NCBI RefSeq assembly: GCF_000317475.1
Contig: NC_019729.1
Location: 4,850,501 to 4,914,500, forward strand
Direction of reading: 5' to 3'
From: Oscillatoria nigro-viridis PCC 7112
GTDB lineage: Bacteria > Cyanobacteriota > Cyanobacteriia > Cyanobacteriales > Microcoleaceae
Length of the DNA stretch: 64,000 bases
This document shows, piece after piece, positions 15,964 to 22,942 of this stretch (its first letter is position 1; every line of letters begins with the position of its first letter). Under the pieces are notes generated by a model. That model was given only the letters and a program-made list of their open reading frames with translations, had not been told where the DNA came from and did no database searches. A program made the position numbers and the translations under genes.

Positions 15964-16200
15964 TCAAAACTCGTATTCCACATCTCCAGAAACAATCCTA
16001 TCTGTCACCAACATTCTGTACATTTCCAGTTCTTCAACAGTAACTTTTCCGTCAGCCCAAATCGCTCTATTGATGTCTTCCATTTCTTGCTTAGATATCT
16101 TGCCGTCAGCAACAGCTCGCTCGATTTGGACTTGGAGCTTTTCTAGTTGCCGAGTTTCTTCCGGCGTAGGTTGTTTATCACTCGATCGCGAAACTAACAT
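15964..16200 (-). CDS. Small conserved cyanobacterial protein with TerB-like ADGK motifs
   Basis: 78 residues, with AGGAGA ending 8 bases before the ATG. Two repeats of a helix-loop-helix type, AVADGKISKQEMEDI and AIWADGKVTVEELEMY, resemble the acidic loops of TerB/DUF-type helical proteins and match the style of LLTIAWADGNFDEDEQKMI in the protein at 20051. Highly charged, soluble, no signal peptide. Function unknown. Confidence 0.65.
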   Translation of the reverse strand: MLVSRSSDKQPTPEETRQLEKLQVQIERAVADGKISKQEMEDINRAIWADGKVTVEELEMYRMLVTDRIVSGDVEYEF

Positions 16201-16279
16201 AGTTGCATTCTCCTAGAACTTGACCTCTACTCTGTACTAAGCCGCCGCAGCAGATATTGTCAACTCAAAGATGCAAAAA

Positions 16280-16318
16280 TTGACAAATAAATGTAACAAA
16301 ACTACATTTACTTGTCAA
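16280..16318. repeat. 16-bp inverted repeat (operator-like)
   Basis: TTGACAAATAAATGTA at 16280-16295 and TACATTTACTTGTCAA at 16303-16318 pair over 16 bases with one mismatch; the loop is ACAAAAC. A further TACATTTGTTGGTCAATA follows at about 16345. It lies upstream of the small gene at 15964-16200, in A/T-rich DNA. The rest of 16201-16494 shows nothing else. Confidence 0.55.
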
Positions 16319-16494
16319 TAGAATAAGGTGCAAAATTATTTAACAAAATTACATTTGTTGGTCAATAATATCAATTCCAACCTGCTGCCGGAATGATATC
16401 AAATCCGCGCTTCATCGTCAGGCACAAAGTCGAATCAAGCTGCCAACAAATCAGGAGCGCAATTTTCATTGTTTTGACCCGCCCGTCAACAGTC

Positions 16495-16524
16495 AATCGA
16501 TTTTAGATTTTAGATTTTAGATTG
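16495..16524. repeat. ATTTTAG heptamer array
   Basis: TCGATTTTAGATTTTAGATT type STRR, three to four units. Confidence 0.7.
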
Positions 16525-16530
16525 TGATCA

Positions 16531-16579
16531 GTCAACCGTCAACCGTCAACCGTCAACCGTCAACAGTCAACCGTCAACA
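16531..16579. repeat. GTCAACC heptamer array reaching into the HAD gene
   Basis: Seven 7-base units (GTCAACC, with GTCAACA as units 5 and 7). The stop codon of the HAD gene and its last codons (TVDC) are within units 5 to 7. Confidence 0.85.
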
Positions 16580-17360
16580 GAACTAATTCCCAAATCCGCG
16601 CAGCCGTCAACTCCTCGACATTCCTGAAAACCGCTGCTGCACCCGCATTTTCCAGCACCGCAGCATAAGCCTCGCAGCGCACAGCATCATCCAAAACATG
16701 AGGCGGCAAAATTCCCGCCCCCAGCCAAACCCGATTTGGTTGCACTTCCCGCGCCTTCCCAACCGTGTAAATATCCGCAACAGTATCTCCCGCATAAATC
16801 ACGGGCAAATTTTTTTCTAAACCGTGCAGGTTTTCCAACTGTTCAATTGCCGCGAAAAGTCCAGCCGGATCGGGTTTTCCCGGTGCATCTTCCATCGCCA
16901 CCAACACCGGGGAATTTAAACTCAGTTTCCCTGACAAAACATAAGCAGCTTCATCCCGCATCGCCCCGCTAAAAAAGCCCCAAACAATCCCCCCAACCGT
17001 TAAATTTTCCAGGTAAGCCGGACTTAACAACAGCGGTTCGGTACAAATGTAACCAGTCCAATTTTTCTCATCGGGCCCGCGATAGCGACTTTGGAAAAAA
17101 GCCACTAATTCGTCATAGTTGAGAGCGAGTTGGTTTCTCGATCGCCCAATCCCCTCAAAATAACGGCAAACTAACTCGAAAGACGCCTGCCAGTCATTAT
17201 TCCACACTCCCTCCGACTTCAGAGAGTCGATATCGAGAGAATTCGGACGAAAAGCACCCGCCGTGAAATGTTCCACCGCATCGGCGATCGCCCGCCGGTA
17301 AGAACCCGAAACATCCCGCACCACACCGTCAATGTCAAAAACTACAATAACTCTGTTCAC
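16560..17360 (-). CDS. HAD-superfamily hydrolase (TIGR01548-like phosphatase)
   Basis: 266 residues. Motif I is VVFDIDGVVRDVSGSYRRAI (two Asp, 8-11), motif II includes GFFSGAMR, Lys of motif III is in EDAPGKPDPAGL, and motif IV is VIYAGDTVADIYT. The DGVxRDV start and the motif spacing fit the HAD subfamily IA group annotated TIGR01548, found in cyanobacteria and a few others. The expected reaction is hydrolysis of a small phosphorylated metabolite; the substrate is unknown. The final residues (LLTVDC) are encoded by a heptanucleotide repeat array, so the natural C-terminus has probably been replaced. Confidence 0.8.
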   Translation of the reverse strand: MNRVIVVFDIDGVVRDVSGSYRRAIADAVEHFTAGAFRPNSLDIDSLKSEGVWNNDWQASFELVCRYFEGIGRSRNQLALNYDELVAFFQSRYRGPDEKNWTGYICTEPLLLSPAYLENLTVGGIVWGFFSGAMRDEAAYVLSGKLSLNSPVLVAMEDAPGKPDPAGLFAAIEQLENLHGLEKNLPVIYAGDTVADIYTVGKAREVQPNRVWLGAGILPPHVLDDAVRCEAYAAVLENAGAAAVFRNVEELTAARIWELVLLTVDC

Positions 17361-17548
17361 AACTTAACCATCCTTGTACCTAGGGCGGGTGAGAACCCAA
17401 ATTTTATCTGTTCCCAGCCCCTGAGTAGCGCTAAAAGCAGCCGCGCCACAAAACTTTTCATGGCCTATGACCAATTATCGAACAAGTGTGCTACGCTTAG
17501 CGATTGTAGAAATTTTTAACAAGTTCGATCGGAACCCTGGAGGTTTGC

Positions 17549-17848
17549 TTGTCCAAGTTCATCTTAAAAGTTCTCTGGCTAGAAGAGAATGTTGCCCTCG
17601 CCGTTGACCAAGTTGTCGGCAAAGGAACTAGCCCGCTGACATCCTACTTTTTCTGGCCCCGCAAAGATGCGTGGGAAGACCTCAAAAACGAACTCGAAGC
17701 CAAACACTGGATTGCTGACAACGATCGCGTCGAAATCCTCAACCAAGCCACAGAAGTAATCAACTACTGGCAAGAGGAAGGCAGACGGCGCCCGATGACT
17801 GAAGCTCAGTCAAAATTCCCCCAAGTTACTTTTACCGGCAGCAACTAA
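17549..17848 (+). CDS. ycf65: Plastid-specific 30S ribosomal protein 3 homologue (PSRP-3/Ycf65)
   Basis: 99 residues from a TTG start with CTGGAGG at 17537-17543, a strong ribosome site that decides the start. The sequence [20 protein letters not shown], followed by [18 protein letters not shown] and ending [13 protein letters not shown], is characteristic of PSRP-3, a small protein of the cyanobacterial and chloroplast 30S subunit. It is monocistronic, and upstream lies about 180 bases of non-coding DNA containing TGTGCTACGCTTAGC before the gene. Highly conserved. Confidence 0.92.
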   Translation: MSKFILKVLWLEENVALAVDQVVGKGTSPLTSYFFWPRKDAWEDLKNELEAKHWIADNDRVEILNQATEVINYWQEEGRRRPMTEAQSKFPQVTFTGSN

Positions 17849-18128
17849 GCCCAGCTTTAATTTGCTACCCACATACATTGCCTGTTATGGCTGACGAGGG
17901 GAAGGAGAGAGAGGGGAGAAGGCGAGAGGATTTGACGCTTTTTCCACCTCGCCGTGAAACGTACAATATGAATGCGCTACAGATTATCTCGATAGTAACT
18001 CCGATTTGGGAACCTACTCGCGTTTTGGGCTCGGTCGATTTGAGATTTATTGAAAATAAAGCTCTAAAATCGGCATTTTTTTGATAATTAATACTTACGC
18101 GAAAAGTGGTTTGACGCGCTGCTTATAG

Positions 18129-18233
18129 CTTTTTACGAACAGGCTTTTCGGCCTGTGAAGCGAGAAAATTCCCTCTTTGTGGAACAGGCCGAAAAGCCTG
18201 TTATTGAAAAGGATGCAAGATGTAAGTTATAAC
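18129..18233. repeat. AACAGGC/GCCTGTT element, tandem copy 1
   Basis: GAACAGGCTTTTCGGCCTGT...GGAACAGGCCGAAAAGCCTG, then GGATGCAAGATG. The two hairpins can also pair with each other, giving a long cruciform. Confidence 0.7.
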
Positions 18234-18255
18234 TGAAATATACCCTTGTCAATAA

Positions 18256-18363
18256 GCCTTTTGAACGGGCTTTTCGGCCCGTTCCACAAGCAGAAAATCT
18301 ACTCGGTGTGGAACAGGCCGAAAAGCCTGTTCTTGAAAAGGGTGCAAGATGTGAGTTATAACA
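18256..18363. repeat. AACAGGC/GCCTGTT element, tandem copy 2
   Basis: Same layout as 18129-18233 but with the first hairpin mutated to GAACGGGCTTTTCGGCCCGT, a compensated change that keeps the stem. The stretch 17849-18128 holds no convincing gene. Confidence 0.7.
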
Positions 18364-18365
18364 AA

Positions 18366-18495
18366 TATAGCAATCCTAAATGATTCAGATAAATTTGTAG
18401 GGGTAGTGCCCCCGTGCCTACCCCCTATCTATCGGGCAACCGGGCGTGGGATTGCCCCTACAATAATTATGCAAATGATGCGAGGATTGCTATAA
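18366..18495. repeat. MITE-like element with AGCAATCCT ends (copy 2) and heptamers
   Basis: TATAGCAATCCT...GCGAGGATTGCTATA with a GGGGTAGTGCCCCCG hairpin inside. It is followed at 18494-18541 by (AACAAAT)n and (AACAGCT)n heptamers that end about 20 bases before the methyltransferase gene. Confidence 0.7.
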
Positions 18496-18560
18496 CAAAT
18501 AACAAATAACAAATAACTAACAGCTAACAGCTAACAGCTAATCACCTCTTCGCGGAATTT

Positions 18561-19634
18561 ATGGGCGCCGAAAGTACGATCGACCAGACCGAAAAGCTAC
18601 CGCTGGTAGTAAATCCCGACATTCTCCAGCAAGCTATCCTCTACAAAATTAATACTCGCATAAACGCTCGCGGAGAATTAGTCTTTCCCTGCATACCGGG
18701 AATGCTAAGCCACTATCTCAAGTCCATAGAAAAGCTATTTAGCACTCTCGACAGACCCCTGCCAGAAGACCGCAGAGACGAGCTCAGCAAGCTTTTAGCC
18801 ACCAAGTTAGAACAAGGCTACCGCACCTCCACAGCATCGATGCTGATCCTGCAATACGAATCAGTGCAGCCGCCGCAAACCGGTTTAGCTTGCAAAGTGA
18901 TTGTTACTACCTCAACAGTTGGAGAACAGTACAAAAGCTGGGTAGACACCAGAGAACCTCCGCTTTTCGGTTCTCATCCAGATGCAAAATTGATGACAAC
19001 GGCTGCTAAATTGGGCACGCCCGATCGAGTGCGGATATTGGACGTGGGGGCCGGTACCGGCCGCAATACCTTGCCCCTGGCGAGATTGGGCTATTCTGTG
19101 GATGCGATCGAACTAACTCCCGCTTTTGCAGAACAATTGAAAGCGGCAGTAACAGCCGAAAACCTTCCCGTCACAGTGACTGAAGGCGACGTGCTCGACC
19201 CCTTAATGCGGATGAAACCGGCCCGCTACCAGTTGGCAGTTGCCGCCGAAGTCATCTCACATTTTCGAGACAGCGATCAAGTACGGCTTTTCCTCGCTAA
19301 AATGTGCGATTCCCTGTCTCCCGGAGGTCTGTTGCTGTTCAGCACGTTTTTAACCGTCGGCGACTACCAGCCAGATGCCCTGGTGCGACAAGTTGCCCAA
19401 CTCTCCTGGTCTACTTTATTTACGCCCCAAGAACTCGCCACCGCAATGGAAGGGTTGCCCTTAGTCCAAATATCAGACGAATTGGTGTTTGAATACGAAC
19501 GCCACCACCTGCCGGAAGGAGCCTGGCCGCCGACGCCCTGGTTTTCCAGTTGGGCCACCGGTCGAGATGTCTTCCCGATGGCAAACGCACGCCCGCCAAT
19601 GGAATTGCGCTGGATTTTGTGCCGCCGAAGTTAA
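18561..19634 (+). CDS. SAM-dependent methyltransferase (class I) with N-terminal extension
   Basis: 357 residues. The class I motif I VRILDVGAGTGRNTLPLA (about residues 154-171) binds S-adenosylmethionine. Motif II is VDAIELTPAF, EGDVLDPL carries the acidic residue contacting adenine, and PGGLLLFST is motif IV/V. The first 150 residues form a separate helical domain (EKLFSTLDRPLPEDRRDELS) of no known function. The C-terminus PPMELRWILCRR is typical of small-molecule methyltransferases. The substrate cannot be told. Heptamer repeats lie immediately upstream, so no clear ribosome site is seen (CTCTTCGCGG only). Confidence 0.75.
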   Translation: MGAESTIDQTEKLPLVVNPDILQQAILYKINTRINARGELVFPCIPGMLSHYLKSIEKLFSTLDRPLPEDRRDELSKLLATKLEQGYRTSTASMLILQYESVQPPQTGLACKVIVTTSTVGEQYKSWVDTREPPLFGSHPDAKLMTTAAKLGTPDRVRILDVGAGTGRNTLPLARLGYSVDAIELTPAFAEQLKAAVTAENLPVTVTEGDVLDPLMRMKPARYQLAVAAEVISHFRDSDQVRLFLAKMCDSLSPGGLLLFSTFLTVGDYQPDALVRQVAQLSWSTLFTPQELATAMEGLPLVQISDELVFEYERHHLPEGAWPPTPWFSSWATGRDVFPMANARPPMELRWILCRRS

Positions 19635-20050
19635 AAATTTTTGTCATTTCTAGGCGGACACAGCAATCACAACTGTTAACAGGCATAACAGTTTCCTCAG
19701 ATATTTTTATTTCAACAGCTTAAATCCGGCTTGCTGTTAATATTGTCCAGCCTGGACACAAAGATTTACAAAAATATATATTAAAATGTAAAGACAGCGA
19801 AGTTCGATCGCCCCTGGGTGACAAACCCAGTGTCTGATTAGATCCGACGCTTGCCAACCCTTTATTTCTTGCGAAAAATAGGGTGGCTAATGGCAATCGA
19901 CCTTGCATAAAATTCGATCGCCATCTCCGTGAGTGCAACTAGAATTAAGATGAATTCAACAAACCTATTCCTCCCGATAGATGACTTTTTAGGGAATAGG
20001 AGTAGCCAATAGATTAGCTCGCTAGTCAGCGATGCTGCTGAGAAACAAAT
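19635..20050. other. Intergenic region with one hairpin
   Basis: 416 bases without a gene. CTGGGTGACAAACCCAG at 19815-19831 is a 6-bp hairpin with no T-run. The DNA around 19760-19795 is A/T rich (AAAATATATATTAAAATG), possibly a promoter. Nothing else supported. Confidence 0.4.
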
Positions 20051-20944
20051 ATGCTTTTAACACGTCCACTACAAGCGTTTGGGGCAATCTTCGGGCACAA
20101 ACCTTCCACAAATAGATCATCCATCGACCACAAAACCAGTAAAAATTATTGGGAGGGGAATATTGAATCCGCTGTAAACGAACAAATTGACTGGTACATC
20201 CAAGTGGAAATGCTAATGAGTAACGCTAAATCTTCCTGCACCAATGAAGAGATTACTGCTTGGCTGCGGGGATTGCTGACAATTGCTTGGGCCGACGGCA
20301 ACTTTGACGAAGACGAGCAAAAAATGATTGCAAATCTAACTCAGGATGAACTACACCCGGTATCTTTTGAAGAGGGTTTTGAACCTATTGCCCCAGAGGA
20401 ATTAGCCGCTGTGTTAGGAAAAGACACCGCCAAAGGCGAGGATTTTTTGAGGACAGCAGTCATGGTAGCTTTGGCAGACGGTACCTACTCGCTCAGCGAA
20501 GACGAGGTAATCTCTAAGTTTTGCACAGCCTTGGGACACAATGTAGACGCGATCGAAGCTCTGCGACACACCATCGAAGACAGCAAGTGCAATCCGCAGG
20601 GGCCCAGCAGCCAAATAGTCTTTGATGCGAATGTCGTCCCCGCCGCCGGAACACCGCTTTCATCTCGGCTACCTAAACCTCACCACAAAAATGTCCTGCA
20701 ACCCGTCAAAGACTGGCTTGACGGCTGGGAAATTCACGACCCAAAATTGGCACACTTTGTCTGTAAAATTATTCCGCCCCAGTGTCCGTTTGAGCGAGAT
20801 GTCGTGTTATTTGGTCACAAAATCGTCCACATTCCGGCGATGTGCCAGATTAACCCGCTTTACGAACAGTTAGTCGGGATGCGCTTTCGAGCTCTCTGCT
20901 ATTTGGCAGATGAATGTAAGGAAGATGTATCGTCCTATTGTTAG
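20051..20944 (+). CDS. Mo-dependent nitrogenase C-terminal domain (Mo-nitro_C) protein with TerB-like part
   Basis: 297 residues. The C-terminal 90 residues (HFVCKIIPPQCPFERDVVLF, then HIPAMCQINPLYEQL and RALCYLADEC) match the Mo-nitro_C family with its conserved Cys. The middle has two acidic-loop helices, LLTIAWADGNFDEDEQKMI and VMVALADGTYSLSEDEVI, as in TerB-like proteins. Despite the family name, these proteins occur in cyanobacteria without nitrogenase and no nif gene is present here, so a direct role in N2 fixation should not be assumed. No signal peptide. Confidence 0.8.
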   Translation: MLLTRPLQAFGAIFGHKPSTNRSSIDHKTSKNYWEGNIESAVNEQIDWYIQVEMLMSNAKSSCTNEEITAWLRGLLTIAWADGNFDEDEQKMIANLTQDELHPVSFEEGFEPIAPEELAAVLGKDTAKGEDFLRTAVMVALADGTYSLSEDEVISKFCTALGHNVDAIEALRHTIEDSKCNPQGPSSQIVFDANVVPAAGTPLSSRLPKPHHKNVLQPVKDWLDGWEIHDPKLAHFVCKIIPPQCPFERDVVLFGHKIVHIPAMCQINPLYEQLVGMRFRALCYLADECKEDVSSYC

Positions 20945-21037
20945 CAGTCAGCAGTCATTAGTCAGTTTTCATTCTTGTGAAATCTGGGATTCATGACTGT
21001 AACTATTAACCAATGACTACTAATTAGTCCCCAATGC

Positions 21038-21122
21038 AAAAACCGGGTTTTTCTAGGACAAAACATCGTTACACCCATCCCCGCTAGTAGAAAAAGCCAG
21101 TAGAAAAACCCGGTTTATTCAG
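21038..21122. repeat. AAACCGGGTTTTT hairpin element
   Basis: AAAACCGGGTTTTTCTAGGA...GTAGAAAAACCCGGTTTA: inverted ends about 55 bases apart. Other copies at 26003-26066, 32785-32852 and 50101-50140. Confidence 0.7.
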
Positions 21123-21423
21123 TTTTTGTGGGTAAGTATTGCTAATATCAAATCTGCTTTGATAATACTACTTCAAAAAAAGTTTTGGTACTATCCTCAA
21201 GCTGATACAAATTATTAAAAATCGCAGATTGAGGAGCCGGAGACGGCAGTGCCGTTTCTCTAAAAATGCTCGCGTACAATCTATCGCTCTCCACTACTTT
21301 TAAAAATTGGTATAATTATAATTTTACGACCAGTGTAAATCGCGACTAAACTTGGCTGTCGTCCGCCGACTCGGACTAAAGAAAAAGAGAAATATGGTAC
21401 TTGGATCGGGTATCATAATAACT

Positions 21424-21486
21424 ACTGACAATTGACCGATGACAACTGACAATTGATCGATGACAACTGACAATTGACTACTGACT
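21424..21486. repeat. Three 21-base repeats abutting the obg start
   Basis: Units begin ACTGACAATTGACCGATGAC, ACTGACAATTGATCGATGAC and ACTGACAATTGACTACTGAC, i.e. three heptamers each. They end 5 bases before the obg ATG, in the place where a ribosome site would be. Confidence 0.8.
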
Positions 21487-21491
21487 AAAAT

Positions 21492-22532
21492 ATGCAATTT
21501 ATCGATCGAGCAGATATTCAAGTCGCAGCCGGCAAAGGCGGCGACGGTATGGTAGCTTTTCGCAGAGAAAAGTATGTACCGGCGGGCGGGCCCAGCGGTG
21601 GCACCGGCGGGCGGGGCGGTTCTGTGTTTATGGTAGCGGTGGAAAGCCTGCAAACGCTGCTGGATTTTCAGTACAACCGGATTTTTAAAGCCGAAGACGG
21701 GAAGCGCGGCGCGCCGAAGAATATGACGGGGGCTTCCGGGGACGATCGCACGATCGAAGTTCCCTGCGGTACAGTAGTTTACGACGCGGAAACTCAGGCA
21801 ATCTTAGCAGATTTAGTAACGCCCGGACAGACTTTTTGCGTGGCAAAAGGCGGCAAAGGCGGTTTGGGAAACAAGTGTTTTCTGACTAATTCCAACCGCG
21901 CTCCAGATTATGCGATGCCGGGAAAAGAAGGAGAACACAAATTTTTGCGTTTGGAATTGAAGCTATTAGCTGAAGTCGGAATTCTCGGGATGCCTAATGC
22001 TGGCAAATCCACCTTAATTTCAGCTTTGTCTGCGGCGCGCCCCAAGATAGCAGATTATCCGTTTACAACTTTAGTCCCGAATTTGGGCGTAGTCAGAAAA
22101 CCGACCGGCGACGGTACTGTTTTTGCTGATATTCCGGGATTGATTGAAGGGGCGCACGAAGGCGCGGGTTTGGGTTACGAGTTTTTGCGGCACATTGAAC
22201 GAACTCGGTTGCTGCTGCATCTGATCGATATTACCGATGAAGATCCGATCGCCAATTACGTCACAATTCAGGAAGAATTAAAGGCTTACAGGCGTGGTTT
22301 AGCCGATAAACCGCAGATTTTGGCTTTTAATAAGGTAGATGCGATCGATCTCGAAAGCGAAGAAATCGCTAATTTAATCAGCCGACTTAAAGAAATTAGT
22401 GGCGCTCCTGTTTTGTTGATTTCCGCCGTTAGTAGACTTGGATTGGATGAATTGATGCAGCAAGTTTGGCAAAAACTCGACGAGATGAACGAAAAAGAGG
22501 CGGCGGAACAGTTAGCAGTCGCGAGTGTTTAA
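21492..22532 (+). CDS. obg: GTPase Obg
   Basis: 346 residues. The N-terminal Gly-rich Obg fold (GGDGMVAFRREKYVPAGGPS, then GGRGGSVFMVA) is followed by the G domain with G1 GMPNAGKST, G3 DIPGLIEGAHEGAGLG, G4 FNKVD and G5 ISAVS. It is a ribosome-associated GTPase needed for 50S assembly and stress control, essential in most bacteria. The C-terminus is short, as in other cyanobacterial Obg proteins. Translation must start without a Shine-Dalgarno sequence, because tandem repeats run up to 5 bases before the ATG. Confidence 0.95.
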   Translation: MQFIDRADIQVAAGKGGDGMVAFRREKYVPAGGPSGGTGGRGGSVFMVAVESLQTLLDFQYNRIFKAEDGKRGAPKNMTGASGDDRTIEVPCGTVVYDAETQAILADLVTPGQTFCVAKGGKGGLGNKCFLTNSNRAPDYAMPGKEGEHKFLRLELKLLAEVGILGMPNAGKSTLISALSAARPKIADYPFTTLVPNLGVVRKPTGDGTVFADIPGLIEGAHEGAGLGYEFLRHIERTRLLLHLIDITDEDPIANYVTIQEELKAYRRGLADKPQILAFNKVDAIDLESEEIANLISRLKEISGAPVLLISAVSRLGLDELMQQVWQKLDEMNEKEAAEQLAVASV

Positions 22533-22586
22533 TCGCTTTCCGGTTCCTGCAATTTCCGTGAATCGGTAGGTGTTTTTTTGAGGAGG

Positions 22587-22735
22587 TCAATCGATTTTAG
22601 ATTTGAGATTTTAGATTTTAGATTGACCCCACGGATAAATGCTCTTTCTTGAGGATTTTCGATTTGAGATTTGGGATTGATTCCACGGATCGATCGCGTG
22701 GCGGATACCACCTTTGAAATTCTCGGTCAAATCTT
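22587..22735 (-). repeat. Dispersed STRR-containing repeat (copy 3)
   Basis: Nearly the same as 13268-13425: TCAATCGATTTTAG heptamers, ATAAATGCTCTTTCTTGAGG and GATCGCGTGGCGGATACCAC. It sits directly at the leader side of the CRISPR array. Confidence 0.8.
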
Positions 22736-22736
22736 T

Positions 22737-22942
22737 CGGCTGTATGGCTTGTGTGGCAAGGGTTTGAGCCTCAACGCTGAAAAAATCGATTCACGGAAAC
22801 GCTGAAATAATTGCTGTGTATAGCTTTGATGGTTGTTGAAAATTTTGTCTCTTGACAGGGCGGTGGCTGAAATGATATTTTTTGGATGCTTGACGGAACT
22901 GTACCTTGAAAACTACATACTGTAATGCTTCTGGCACGGGCG
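22737..22942 (+). promoter_or_regulatory. CRISPR leader
   Basis: About 200 bases of A/T-rich DNA without reading frames before the first repeat. TTGACA (22853) and, further on, TATTTT/TACATACTGTAATG near 22912 could form promoters. It is taken as the leader because repeats are perfect at this end and degenerate at the other, and because the ATTGAAAC tag at the 3' end of the repeat fits plus-strand transcription. Confidence 0.7.

Noticed and set aside
17878-18084. 68-codon plus-strand frame after ycf65
   Set aside because: Runs in simple non-coding DNA; Arg/Glu-rich start is a composition effect.
18129-18363. AACAGGC hairpins read as transcription terminators
   Set aside because: No T-runs follow and the copies occur in both intergenic orientations; they are dispersed elements.
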